Shown here: in pieces, positions 25,516 to 34,175 of the stretch | Layout: every line of letters begins with the position of its first letter | How positions within the stretch are numbered: position 1 is the stretch's first letter | DNA from: Clostridiales bacterium | Lineage (GTDB): Bacteria > Bacillota > Clostridia > Christensenellales > Aristaeellaceae | Length of the DNA: 64,000 nucleotides | Assembly (NCBI GenBank): GCA_022787165.1 | Contig: JALFVL010000018.1 | Span: 49,566 to 113,565, forward strand | Direction of reading: 5' to 3' | Made by a program: the position numbers and the translations under genes | Notes under the pieces: model-generated | Told to the model about the DNA's origin: nothing | Seen by the model: only the letters and a program-made list of their open reading frames with translations | The model's database searches: none

Positions 25516-25951
25516 CCGGGGCAGGGACTCCGGCTATACGGTCGTGATCGGCTGCGGCAGGCTGGGCGCCAGCCTGGCGAACGCCATTTCCGACAAGGAA
25601 GCCAGCGTCATGATGGTGGACAGGGATGAGCACGCCTTTCGCAAGCTGGGCAGCGCCTACGGCGGGCTGACGATGACGGGCGACGCGACGGACATCGCCG
25701 TGCTGCGCAGCGCGGAGATTGAGCGCGCGGACACCGTTGTCTCCGTCACCAACGACGACAACACCAACATCATGGTCGCCCAGATCGCGCGCAATGTCTA
25801 CCACATTCCCAATGTCATCTGCCGCCTGTACGACCCCGAACGCGAGATCGTCTACAAGGAGTTCGACATCGACACCATCTGCCCGACGGTTCTCTCCACA
25901 CGGGAGATTGACCGTCTGCTGGACCGGGCAAAGGGGGAGAAGGAGGCATGA
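25493..25951 (+). CDS. trkA: Trk potassium uptake regulatory protein, RCK-N only
   Basis: The 152-residue protein has the RCK/TrkA NAD-binding fold: VVIGCGRLGASLAN, then acidic VDRD, TGDATDIAVL, and DNTNIMVAQIA. It lacks a TrkA-C domain; the partner gene downstream supplies one. ATGATG at 25493 is the likely start, but no strong ribosome site precedes it, since the upstream bases belong to the kdpD remnant on the other strand. The stop overlaps the next gene by 4 bases. The gene may have lost its promoter through the deletion. Confidence 0.85.
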   Translation: MMDFFKAARGRDSGYTVVIGCGRLGASLANAISDKEASVMMVDRDEHAFRKLGSAYGGLTMTGDATDIAVLRSAEIERADTVVSVTNDDNTNIMVAQIARNVYHIPNVICRLYDPEREIVYKEFDIDTICPTVLSTREIDRLLDRAKGEKEA

Positions 25952-26613
25952 ACATGCAGGTTCTGCTCATCGGGGGATTTGACATCGCGAGGACGCTCGC
26001 CGATTCCCTGCTCAAGAGGAGGTATCAGGTGACCGCGATTCACCCGGACTACGACTGCTGCCGGCAGCTGGCGGACATCAAGGGGCTTCAGGTCATCTGC
26101 GGCGACGGCTCCAAGCCCTACATTCTGGAAGAAGCCGGGGCGCGCCGGACGGACATCGCCATCGCGCTGACGGACAGCGACGCGGACAATCTGGTCATCT
26201 GCGAGCTGTGCAAAAAGCGCTTCGGCGTGACCAAGACCGTCAGCGTCATCAAAAACGCGGAGAACACGGTGTTCTTCAGGCAGATGGGCGTGGATGCGGT
26301 GGTCTGTGCGACGAACACCATCACCGGCATCATCGAGCAGCTTGCCTTTGTCCACGATATGACCGCGCTGATCCCCGTGGGCGACGGACGCGTGAGCATC
26401 GCGGAGGTCTCCATCCCGGAGGGCGCGCCCGCGGTGGGCAAAAAGCTCTGGGAGATCGGCCTGCCCCGCGAGGTCATCGTGGGCTGTGTCCTGCGCAAGG
26501 ATCAGACGCTGATTCCGCGCGGCGATACGCGCATTCTGGCGGGCGATTCGCTGGTGCTGCTCTCTTCCGCGCATCAGGAGACGGACGCTATCCGCGCGCT
26601 GACGGGACGGTGA
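25948..26613 (+). CDS. Trk/Ktr potassium uptake regulatory subunit (RCK-N plus RCK-C)
   Basis: The 221-residue protein has an N-terminal RCK domain (LLIGGFDIARTLAD; GDGSKPYILEEAG; DSDADNLVICEL) and a C-terminal TrkA-C domain (VSIPEGAPAVGKKLWEIGLP...GDSLVLLSS). The glycine motif reads GGFDIA instead of the usual G-x-G-x-x-G, so nucleotide binding may be weakened, as in many second subunits of paired systems. It lies between the first trkA and trkH with a 4-base overlap and a 6-base gap and probably forms a ring with the first subunit on TrkH. Confidence 0.88.
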   Translation: MNMQVLLIGGFDIARTLADSLLKRRYQVTAIHPDYDCCRQLADIKGLQVICGDGSKPYILEEAGARRTDIAIALTDSDADNLVICELCKKRFGVTKTVSVIKNAENTVFFRQMGVDAVVCATNTITGIIEQLAFVHDMTALIPVGDGRVSIAEVSIPEGAPAVGKKLWEIGLPREVIVGCVLRKDQTLIPRGDTRILAGDSLVLLSSAHQETDAIRALTGR

Positions 26614-26619
26614 CGCACG

Positions 26620-28098
26620 ATGAAGCGAAGCATCACCCGCGTCAGCAACGTCGGCAGGCTGACCGTGCTCATCGGTCTGCTGCTGCTTGCGCCGCTGCTC
26701 GTGCTGCCCTTCTTTCCGGAGGACGTCCGGTTTGCCGCCGCGTTTCTCGTTCCGGGCGGCGGATCCATCCTGCTGGGGCTGGCGCTCTGCCTGCGCGTGC
26801 GGGTGTACCCGATGTCCATGCAGGAGGCTGCGCACCATGGCAATCTGCTTGTGCTCTATATCTGGCTGTACGGCTGTCTTGCGGGCGCGCTGCCTTTTGT
26901 GCTCGGCGGCAGGCTCACCTTTGTGCAGGCGCTGTTTGAGGCCGTCAGCGGCTGGACGACGACGGGGCTTTCCGTCATGGACGTGACCATCACGCCGCCC
27001 ATCTTCCTCTTTTACCGCAGCTTCATGCAGTTCTGCGGCGGCCTGGGCTTCGTGATGATCATGATGACCTTCGTGCAGGGCAGGATGGGCATGCTGCTGT
27101 ACAACGCGGAGGGACACCCCGACAAGCTCATGCCCACGCTGCGGGAGACGGTGCGCACCATTGTGCTCATGTACATGGCGTTTCTTTCCGTCGGCGTCGC
27201 GGCGTATGTGCTTTGCGGAATGCCCCTGTTTGACGCTGTGCTGCACACGATGGGCGCGCTCTCGACCGGCGGCTTCTCCAACTGGGCGGAGAGCATCGGG
27301 GCATACCACAGCGTCGCCATTGAGGGCGTCACCATCGTCCTCATGCTGGTGGGCACGACCAACTTCGCCATCCTGCTGCTCATCGTCCGGCGAAAATGGC
27401 GGGATGCCTTCCGCTGCAGCGAGGTTCGCTTTCTGGGCGCGCTGCTGGCGGTCTTTGTGCCCATCACGGCGCTGGTGCTGATGACGGGGCTGTACATGAG
27501 CCTGGGCGAGGGGATTCGGCAGGCGCTGCTTAACATCGTCTCCGCGCTGTCGACCACGGGCTACGCGACCATGAGCTATGAGCCCTGGCCGCAGGCAGCT
27601 CTCGGCGTGATGATTCTGATGATGCTCATCGGCGGCGGAGCGGGCTCGACGGCGGGCGGCATCAAGCTCTCGCGGACGTTGATTTTGCTCAAGGCGTCCT
27701 TTGCCGAGCTTCGCTCGTGCCTCTCCCCGGAGCACGAGGTGCGCACGCCGTTCATCGTCCGCGCGCAGGGGAAGACGCCGGTTGAGGGCGCCATGCTGCG
27801 CTCCACGGCGGGCTTTGTGACGCTGTATCTGATGCTCTTCGCGGCGGGCACGCTGCTGCTGTGCATGACGGAGAGCGCGCCGCTGGCAAGCTGCATGTTC
27901 GAGTTCGCTTCCTCGCTGGGCACGGTGGGCCTGTCCATCGGTTTGACCGGGCCGTCGACCTGCGCCGCCACACTGCTGGTGGAGATTGCGGGCATGCTGC
28001 TGGGCAGGCTGGAGATCTTCCTCGTGTTCACGGGCCTGGGGTCAGCGGTGTTTCTGGCTCAGCAAAGAAGGCGCGCTGTCCACAAGGGCGATCTGTAA
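26620..28098 (+). CDS. trkH: Trk/Ktr potassium transporter membrane subunit
   Basis: The 492-residue integral membrane protein is a TrkH/KtrB-type K+ channel-like transporter. It carries the four pore-loop repeats with filter glycines: VSGWTTTGLSV, MGALSTGGFSNW, VSALSTTGYATM and SSLGTVGLSIG. The gated loop GGGAGSTAGGIK is present in the third repeat region. It is the last gene of the trk operon and ends before a terminator. K+ uptake driven by ion motive force is the expected role. Confidence 0.93.
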   Translation: MKRSITRVSNVGRLTVLIGLLLLAPLLVLPFFPEDVRFAAAFLVPGGGSILLGLALCLRVRVYPMSMQEAAHHGNLLVLYIWLYGCLAGALPFVLGGRLTFVQALFEAVSGWTTTGLSVMDVTITPPIFLFYRSFMQFCGGLGFVMIMMTFVQGRMGMLLYNAEGHPDKLMPTLRETVRTIVLMYMAFLSVGVAAYVLCGMPLFDAVLHTMGALSTGGFSNWAESIGAYHSVAIEGVTIVLMLVGTTNFAILLLIVRRKWRDAFRCSEVRFLGALLAVFVPITALVLMTGLYMSLGEGIRQALLNIVSALSTTGYATMSYEPWPQAALGVMILMMLIGGGAGSTAGGIKLSRTLILLKASFAELRSCLSPEHEVRTPFIVRAQGKTPVEGAMLRSTAGFVTLYLMLFAAGTLLLCMTESAPLASCMFEFASSLGTVGLSIGLTGPSTCAATLLVEIAGMLLGRLEIFLVFTGLGSAVFLAQQRRRAVHKGDL

Positions 28099-28117
28099 CA
28101 GGGTCTGCCGCAGATTG

Positions 28118-28164
28118 AAAACCGGCTTTCCTACGGCTGCTGTGCCGGGGAAGGCCGGTTTTCA
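28118..28164 (+). terminator. terminator after trkH
   Basis: AAAACCGGCTTTCC pairs with GGAAGGCCGGTTTT (one mismatch) around a 17-base loop. It marks intact host DNA at the left side of the mobile element; nothing further is seen in 28165-28339. Confidence 0.75.
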
Positions 28165-28339
28165 GGTGTTTCTCTGTTCCTTGGGGAGGAGCCCCTCACA
28201 AAGGGCAAATGCCAAGGGCTTTCGCGGCGCGTTTGACGGCAGGGCCTGTCGCGTGTGAGCGAAAAAAGCGTCGGCAGACGGAGCTGTTCAAAGGGATGGC
28301 CTGGTAATCTGAGGCCCTGCAATCACCGGCGAAAGCAGA

Positions 28340-30073
28340 TCACATGTCGGGAGAACCGAAAGGATCGGCTCTCCGCTTTTCTGGTGTGGAGGGGGAGAGC
28401 TTGCCTGCGGAAAAGCGCATGACGGTCTCCGACATATCCGTTTCGTCCCAACCAAGTCCACTAACCTCTGAACCGTTGAAATACACGGGAAAACGGAATT
28501 CGATGCGCTTCACGATGCGCCCGTCGCTCTGGCGCTCCGGGTAAATCTCCACGCGCTCGATGAAGCTGTTCATGAAGGTCTTCTTTTCCAAATCGGTGAA
28601 CTGGTCGTACAGCTTGTCGAAGTAGAGCAGGAACTGATAGACGTTGTCGGTGGAAATCCTGTGCTGGCGGATGTTGTCCATGCGGGTCTGCACCTCGGCG
28701 ATGCTGACCTCGATGGAGGCGATCTGGTCGTAGACCCTGTTCTGCCGCTCCTGCAGATCCTGCGCCTTGCGGGTGTAATGCGGGTCGTCGAAATCAAGCG
28801 AGTCAATCTGTTCGCCCAGCCTGTCCTTGGTGCCCGTGAGCTGGCGGAGCTGCTTGCGCAGGGTCTCCATCTCCGCGTCAAGCTCGGCGGTGTCCAGCTT
28901 CCCGCCGATCTTCTCCCGGATGCCCTGCTCAAAGGCGGGCGTGTTGACCAGCTTGTGGATGATTTCCTCTACCGCGCCGTCGATGATTTCCTCGCCCCAC
29001 TGGTGGTGATAGTCGCAGCGCTTGCCATCCACATGCAGGCGGTGCTTGCAGGCGTAGTAGAAGTAGTCACGATAATAGGTTCCGTCGCCCTTCTTCTTGC
29101 GGTTCACGTTGCCGTACATGCCGCCGCCGCAGACGGGGCACTTGAGCAGACCGGACAGGACGTGCTCGTGGTCGAGACTGTGCGTCTTGATCTGGCGCTT
29201 GTTGGTCTGCTGGCGCTGCTTCTGCGCGAGCTGCCAGTCTTCCTCGGAAATGATGGGCTCGTGAATGCCGTCGTAGAGCGCATAGTCCTTCTGCTTGACG
29301 ATGTGGTACTGGTTGCGGGTGCCGGGAATCTTTTCGTTGTGCCTGCGCCCGTAGGCCAGCTTGCCGCAGTACACGGGATTGTCAAGCACGCCGATGAGGA
29401 AGGAGCCTGTGAAGGCCTCCCGCTTGTTGTTGTGGCGGCAGACCTTGCTGTACCCGTGCTCGTTGAGCCAGTTTGCGATTCTGGCAGTGCCCATGGTGGT
29501 GTGGATGTACTTGTCATAGATGATGCGGATGACCTCGGCCTCTTCCTCGGCAATCTGCAGCTGCCCGTCCTCGAGCTTGTAGCCATAGGGCGCAAAGCCA
29601 CCGTTCCATTTGCCCTCGCGGGCCTTCTGCCTGCGGCCCTCCATCGTCTGCACGAGGATGTTCTCGCGCTCAATCTCAGCGACGGCGGAGAGGACGGAAA
29701 TCATCAGCTTGCCGCTGTCCTTGGAGGAATCAATGCCGTCCTCCACGCAAATCAGGTTGACGCCGAAGTCCTGCATCCGCTGCAGGGAGGTCAGCACATC
29801 GGCGGCGTTGCGGCCGAAGCGCGAGAGCTTGAACACCAGCACAAAGGAGACGCCGTCCTTGCCGGATTCGATGTCCCGCAGCATCCGTAGGAACTCCGGG
29901 CGGCCCTCAATGTTCTTGCCGGACTTGCCCTCGTCGCAGTATTCCCCGGCGACGAGCATGTTCTGGAACTCCGCGTACTTGCGCAGCTTGTCCTTCTGCG
30001 CGTCCAGGCTGTAGCCGTCCACCTGCATGGAGGTGGAGACGCGGGTGTAGATGTAGCATTTCATTCGCTTCAT
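28340..30073 (-). CDS. large serine recombinase (TnpX-like)
   Basis: The 577-residue protein has the resolvase catalytic domain at the N-terminus (nucleophile Ser13 in IYTRVSTSMQ; VFKLSRFGRN; AEIERENI), a recombinase domain (GFAPYGYKLE, then VLDNPVYCGKLAYGRR), a zinc ribbon (LLKCPVCGGGMYG...CDYHHQW), and a long coiled coil (about 390-470). This is the integrase/excisionase of Tn4451-like elements, acting through a 2-base staggered core without host factors. It sits at the element's left end, as expected, and overlaps the RhuM gene by 4 bases. Confidence 0.93.
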   Translation of the reverse strand: MKRMKCYIYTRVSTSMQVDGYSLDAQKDKLRKYAEFQNMLVAGEYCDEGKSGKNIEGRPEFLRMLRDIESGKDGVSFVLVFKLSRFGRNAADVLTSLQRMQDFGVNLICVEDGIDSSKDSGKLMISVLSAVAEIERENILVQTMEGRRQKAREGKWNGGFAPYGYKLEDGQLQIAEEEAEVIRIIYDKYIHTTMGTARIANWLNEHGYSKVCRHNNKREAFTGSFLIGVLDNPVYCGKLAYGRRHNEKIPGTRNQYHIVKQKDYALYDGIHEPIISEEDWQLAQKQRQQTNKRQIKTHSLDHEHVLSGLLKCPVCGGGMYGNVNRKKKGDGTYYRDYFYYACKHRLHVDGKRCDYHHQWGEEIIDGAVEEIIHKLVNTPAFEQGIREKIGGKLDTAELDAEMETLRKQLRQLTGTKDRLGEQIDSLDFDDPHYTRKAQDLQERQNRVYDQIASIEVSIAEVQTRMDNIRQHRISTDNVYQFLLYFDKLYDQFTDLEKKTFMNSFIERVEIYPERQSDGRIVKRIEFRFPVYFNGSEVSGLGWDETDMSETVMRFSAGKLSPSTPEKRRADPFGSPDM

Positions 30074-31137
30074 GGCTTTTCCTCCCGGTGGTCGGGTTTT
30101 GCCGCACCCGCATGTTCCTCAAGCTCAAGGAGGAACCTGTCGTAGTCGGAAAGAAACTCGCGGTCCTGAATGACGCGGTACTTTTCAAACTCGGTTTCCG
30201 CATGCAGCCGGGCAATTTCCGCGGACACCCTGCCCGCATCCCTGAGCAGACCGTATTCGAACATTTCAATGAAGCGGTTCAGGCGGATCTCCCAGTCCTG
30301 CATGGTCAGCGGGATGTGACGCTGGGCCATGTTCTCAGCGAAGTCCAGATAGGAGGTGACCATGCGGTTCAGCTGCCCAAGTTCGTCTTCGGTGAGGTAA
30401 TTCTTGGCGATGGACACGTCGGACTTCTTGATCTTGCCGTCCGGCGCGTCCTGCCAGGTGATCAGGCCCATGTGATCTTTCGTATGGTCGGCGCGCTCCA
30501 TGATGAGCTCGGCGGCGGTGTGCCCGTGCACGGCGAAGTGCATCTTGTTCTGCACCGTGGCATAGAAGCGTTTGGTGGCGGCAGAGGTACGATCATAGTC
30601 AATGGCGGTGGCGTAAAGGTCGGTGATCTTCTGATAGAACTTGCGCTCGCTGGCGCGGATCTCCCGGATGCGCTCCAGCTGTTCCTCAAAGTACTTGTCG
30701 GTCAGATAGGTGCCCTGCTTGAGACGTTCGTCGTCCATGACCCAGCCGCGAATGGTGTACTGCGTTGCGATCTGATTGACCCATTTGCGGAACTGAACGG
30801 CGCGCTCGGAATTGACCTTGAAGCCGACCGCGATGATCATTTGCAGGGCATAGTGCTGGACGGTGTACGGTTTGCCGTCTGTGGCAGTTATCCGAAATTT
30901 TCGGATAACTGAATCCTCGGACAGCTCGGAATCGTCAAAGATTTTCTTGATGTGATAATTGATCGTTTTGACACTCACGTCATACAGCTGCGCCATCGTC
31001 CTTTGCGTCAGCCAGATGTTTTCGTCCTCATAGCGTATTTCGATGCTGCCCTGCGGGTCACCCGTGGAGGCGACATAGGTCAGCACCTCCGCCGCGCTGG
31101 AACGGATGGGCGCGGGCGTCTGCTTTTCTCTGGACAT
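30070..31137 (-). CDS. rhuM: RhuM family protein
   Basis: ATG 31137 is preferred because GGAGG lies 7 bases ahead; an ATG 6 bases upstream is too close. The 355-residue protein shows the RhuM pattern: EIRYEDENIWLTQRTMAQLYDV, INYHIKKIFDDSELSEDSV, HYALQMIIAVGFKVNSERAVQFR (quoted in parts), and AHGHTAAELI-like GHTAAELIMERADHTKDHMG. RhuM was named from a Salmonella pathogenicity island and is common on mobile elements. Its biochemical role is not established. The middle segment resembles the DNA-damage-inducible, KilA-N-like proteins. It precedes and overlaps the recombinase gene. Confidence 0.85.
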   Translation of the reverse strand: MSREKQTPAPIRSSAAEVLTYVASTGDPQGSIEIRYEDENIWLTQRTMAQLYDVSVKTINYHIKKIFDDSELSEDSVIRKFRITATDGKPYTVQHYALQMIIAVGFKVNSERAVQFRKWVNQIATQYTIRGWVMDDERLKQGTYLTDKYFEEQLERIREIRASERKFYQKITDLYATAIDYDRTSAATKRFYATVQNKMHFAVHGHTAAELIMERADHTKDHMGLITWQDAPDGKIKKSDVSIAKNYLTEDELGQLNRMVTSYLDFAENMAQRHIPLTMQDWEIRLNRFIEMFEYGLLRDAGRVSAEIARLHAETEFEKYRVIQDREFLSDYDRFLLELEEHAGAAKPDHREEKP

Positions 31138-31211
31138 GGACATTCCTCCTCGTGCGGTTTGTGGAAGCCTTCACCGGCCCGGTTGAATACGAGCCGGTGA
31201 AGGAAGGTGGT

Positions 31212-31619
31212 TCAGGCGCAGATGATTTCGGTCATCACGTTGTGCTCCGCTTCGGTGCGCGCCAGATTCATGAGCCCGACCCACTTCATGGGATCTTCAG
31301 CCTTCAGGGCTTCGGTGATGCCCCAGCTTTGAGCATATCCCTTCATGAGCACATCAAAGCGCTCGCTGGCCTGCTCATCGACAGTGTGCAGATAAGCGTT
31401 GAGTTCTCCCGTGAGCATCAGCCTTTGGAAATGCCCCGGATGGTTCGATTCCAGGTGCCGGAGGTGCAGCCGGCCCCATTTGCCGATAGGCTGCTGCTCT
31501 GGAAGCTCCAGATCCGGGAAGTAATAGTCGCCGTGAAGGGTGTAGCTCAGACCGTTGCGCTCGTCGGTGATATGTTGGGGCAGCGCGCGGTTCTCAGGGA
31601 CAGGATGATTTTGAAGCAT
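31212..31619 (-). CDS. tnpV: TnpV transposon-encoded protein
   Basis: The 135-residue protein has the TnpV hallmarks: GLSYTLHGDYYFPDLELPEQ, IGKWGRLHLRHL, LTGELNAYLHTVDEQA and LKAEDPMKWVGLMN. TnpV accompanies Tn4451/4453-type elements and is dispensable for excision in the model system, as I recall. A GGAGG-type site lies before the ATG at 31619. It is a strong family marker for the element. No catalytic motif is seen. Confidence 0.92.
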   Translation of the reverse strand: MLQNHPVPENRALPQHITDERNGLSYTLHGDYYFPDLELPEQQPIGKWGRLHLRHLESNHPGHFQRLMLTGELNAYLHTVDEQASERFDVLMKGYAQSWGITEALKAEDPMKWVGLMNLARTEAEHNVMTEIICA

Positions 31620-31678
31620 GGTGCACCTCCTGTCGATTTACAATGACTGTTCGTGTATTTTGTCCCAACTGCATTTTA

Positions 31679-31882
31679 TTACGCAGCTATATCATATGTC
31701 AAGGGTTCTTCGGAATTTGTTTGAAAGGATGGATTGGGAGAACTGTCCCAACTCGTTTTGCTGTCAGTGGGAAGAACGGGAAACTCAACCTTCCCGCTGT
31801 ACTTTTCGATCATTTCGGCAAGAAAGCCGACGCACCGCTCAAAGGCGGCGTTCTGTTCAGGTGTTCTTTTGAGCAAAGTCAT
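31679..31882 (-). CDS. small conserved mobile-element protein
   Basis: The ATG at 31882 follows CGGAGGAATC and gives 67 residues; a longer open frame upstream has no ribosome site. The protein is helical in its first half (LLKRTPEQNAAFERCVGFLA, then EMIEKYSGKVEFP) and disordered and Ser-rich in the rest. I recognise the pattern from short proteins on clostridial elements but know no function. It lies between TnpV and the helicase gene. Confidence 0.6.
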   Translation of the reverse strand: MTLLKRTPEQNAAFERCVGFLAEMIEKYSGKVEFPVLPTDSKTSWDSSPNPSFQTNSEEPLTYDIAA

Positions 31883-31989
31883 GATTCCTCCGATAGTGGG
31901 TTGATCGGTGGTGGGTGCATAGAGATTGATTTCTCCTTTTGTTTTGCTTTCTGTAAAATAAGGCATAAGAGAATACCGGATTTCCTTGC

Positions 31990-32038
31990 GTACATACGTA
32001 CATGTGTACAATCCCCATGTATGTGTGTACGTATGTAC
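31990..32038. promoter_or_regulatory. 13-bp perfect inverted repeat of GTAC-rich sequence
   Basis: GTACATACGTACA (31990-32002) and TGTACGTATGTAC (32026-32038) are exact reverse complements with a 23-base centre that itself holds TGTAC and GTATGTG. It is the only clear structure in the 192-base gap upstream of the small protein and tnpV. An operator or replication-related site is possible. Confidence 0.5.
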
Positions 32039-32074
32039 ACAGAGAATCGCGGAAATTCTCACTTATAGGGAATT

Positions 32075-33439
32075 TCAGATAAACGGGTTGTCATCTGAAT
32101 AATCGCGCTGCCAGCCGTCTGCCGTCCTGAGCGGGAGCTTTAGCACCGGCTCAATGCCTGTAAAGCCCCACACGCGGCGGCCGACAAGATTCGTCAGGTT
32201 GTTGGAGTGCTCGATGTGGTACTTCTTCTGGTTGGCGATCAGGAATTCCGAGAAGCTCCGGTTTTTGAGCGGCGAGAAGCCGTTCTCCCGGCACCAGACG
32301 GTATAAATCTCGTAGAGCTCCTGCGAGCCAACCTTCCCTTCTGGCGTGAGGCGAATGTAGTCCCCGGCCTCCATAAAGAGCAGCACGTTGTTGGCGTCCT
32401 GCTTAATCGTTTCCCGGTTGGAACGGGCACGGGCGCTTTCGGTGAAGCGGAAATGATTCGCTACCAGACGCTGCAGACCCTCAAAGGCCCAGAGGAAGAT
32501 GCCTTCCAGCTCGCGGCACATTTTCTCGGCAATGTCGGGATCATCCACCCGGTCAGGCGGGCGCTCTATGGTAGTCAGGATCAGCTGGCGGCGATAGAAG
32601 CCGTTGCTTCGGTCGTAAAGGGATTGCAGGTCGCTGTTGGAAAACGCCAGCAGCCGGGCGAACATCCAGCCCTGATAGCTTTGCCTGCCCTTCTTTTCCA
32701 GATCCATGCGGCCCTGCGCCGTCACCAGCGATTTGACGTAATTGGTCTGACGCAGGGCTTCCATGCGCATGTCGTCGTCGATCAGCAGATGGATGTGCTC
32801 GAGATCGGCACGGGCAAAGCGGTTCTCGGACACCTTGCCCACGCTGCCGTCCTTGGCGTTGCAACCAAAGAGATGGGACAGAACGGTGCCGATCTGCGAC
32901 TTGCCCTCGCCGCCGCTGCCCTTGATGACCATCATGCGCTGTCCCTTGTTGCTGGGAATCAGGCAGTAGCCGATGTATTCCTGCAGGGTGGGGATGTCAT
33001 CTTCATAAAGAAGGCCATGAAGAAATCCCAGCCACGTTTCCGGGCTGGGCGCGGAAGGATTGTAGGCCACCGGAAAGCGGCTGCGCACGATTTCATCCTT
33101 GGACGCAGAGAACGAGCCATCCAGAAACAGCGTGCCGTTTGCGACGTGAATCCGGTCGGTCTGCGGTGGGAAATCGTCGATGTGCGCCGTGATTTTCAGC
33201 AGCTCGATGATGCTGGCAATCTTCTTTGGAACGCTGGTGGACGCATACGGCTCGATGATCTGAAAGATTTCGGTCTTGAGCGGCGCTTCGTCAGTCATGC
33301 GGCCTTCCGGCGTGAAGAAGCTGTTCTCGGTAAAGAGCAGCTTGTGCGAAGCCAGAAACTCCCGGCAGAAAGCCGCCTCGTTGATGCTCTGCCCGTCGTA
33401 CCAGGGCGGGAACTGGTCAGGCCGCAAACGCTTCGTCAT
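32075..33439 (-). CDS. phage/plasmid primase-helicase (P4/D5-type SF3 helicase)
   Basis: ATG 33439 behind GGAGGC gives 454 residues. The N-terminal third matches D5_N-like sequences (FLASHKLLFTENSFFTPEG; IHVANGTLFLDG; YNPSAPSPETW). The SF3 helicase core has Walker A KGSGGEGKSQIG and Walker B LEHIHLLIDDDM, with a third motif around LLAFSNSDLQ. C-terminal part is winged-helix-like. It probably unwinds DNA for replication of the excised element, working with the CHC2 primase whose gene it overlaps by 23 bases. Confidence 0.88.
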   Translation of the reverse strand: MTKRLRPDQFPPWYDGQSINEAAFCREFLASHKLLFTENSFFTPEGRMTDEAPLKTEIFQIIEPYASTSVPKKIASIIELLKITAHIDDFPPQTDRIHVANGTLFLDGSFSASKDEIVRSRFPVAYNPSAPSPETWLGFLHGLLYEDDIPTLQEYIGYCLIPSNKGQRMMVIKGSGGEGKSQIGTVLSHLFGCNAKDGSVGKVSENRFARADLEHIHLLIDDDMRMEALRQTNYVKSLVTAQGRMDLEKKGRQSYQGWMFARLLAFSNSDLQSLYDRSNGFYRRQLILTTIERPPDRVDDPDIAEKMCRELEGIFLWAFEGLQRLVANHFRFTESARARSNRETIKQDANNVLLFMEAGDYIRLTPEGKVGSQELYEIYTVWCRENGFSPLKNRSFSEFLIANQKKYHIEHSNNLTNLVGRRVWGFTGIEPVLKLPLRTADGWQRDYSDDNPFI

Positions 33440-34175
33440 GTGCCTCCGCCTCCTCTCTGTGAGCAATGTTCCAGCGCTCGATGCTGCAGATGGTGCCGTC
33501 GCCGAACAAGGAGTCAGCGACGTCTTTACGCACAGAAGCACTGGCATCGTACAGACGGTCAATTATATAGGATACCTGCGGCAGCGCATGGCTTGCAGAT
33601 ACGAAGCGGTCGTCCCATTCATCCGAGGGCTGAACAGGAGCAAATCGTTGCTGACGGTTTTTCAGGAGCCGTTCATATTCAATCAATACGGAGGCGCAGT
33701 GCCCCTCCCGCTCTCGTTGGGATTCCTCCTGCCGGATACGGGGAGGTGCGACGGCGGCAGATGCCGGCGTGTTGGGGTCGATGCCGAAATCTGATGCCAG
33801 CTTGCGTGCGGCATCGAGGGGAGATAAATCGAATAGTCTGGCAGTGAAGTCGATCACGTCGCCGGTGGTATGGCAGCCGAAGCAGTAGTAATAGGTTTCA
33901 TTGATTTTCATGGAAGGCGTCTTATCCGGATGGAACGGGCAGCGGCACATGCCACTGCGGTCAACCTTGACGCCGTAATGTGCAGCCGCCTGTGGGACGG
34001 TTATGCGGGCTTTGAGGGTATCGAAAATTCTCGTATCTTTCACTTCCTTGTATTGTGTAGGTTTTGTAGGGATTGATTGTTTAAGATGTGCTTTCAGGTT
34101 AGCGGCTGTTATCCCATGCTTTATATCGGCTGCGTTCATGGGTGCTACGCTGGGACAGCAGCCGATCAATTTCAT
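33417..34175 (-). CDS. CHC2 zinc-finger DNA primase-like protein
   Basis: The 252-residue protein has a DnaG-type zinc finger, CRCPFHPDKTPSMKINE...YYCFGCHTTGDVIDF (about residues 78-110), that contacts template DNA. No TOPRIM catalytic domain follows; the rest is mixed and charged. It likely acts with the neighbouring helicase, as in split primase modules of clostridial mobile elements. The first ATG (34175) lies inside the relaxase gene end; an alternative ATG at 34139 would shorten it by 12 residues. Neither has a strong ribosome site, suggesting coupling. Confidence 0.82.
   Translation of the reverse strand: MKLIGCCPSVAPMNAADIKHGITAANLKAHLKQSIPTKPTQYKEVKDTRIFDTLKARITVPQAAAHYGVKVDRSGMCRCPFHPDKTPSMKINETYYYCFGCHTTGDVIDFTARLFDLSPLDAARKLASDFGIDPNTPASAAVAPPRIRQEESQREREGHCASVLIEYERLLKNRQQRFAPVQPSDEWDDRFVSASHALPQVSYIIDRLYDASASVRKDVADSLFGDGTICSIERWNIAHREEAEAHDEAFAA

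Noticed and set aside
28165..28340. Attachment-site repeats for the mobile element, such as a shared GATGGC or an inverted CACATGTC/GACATGTG between both ends
   Set aside because: Six to eight shared bases over these lengths are expected by chance; an empty-site comparison is needed.
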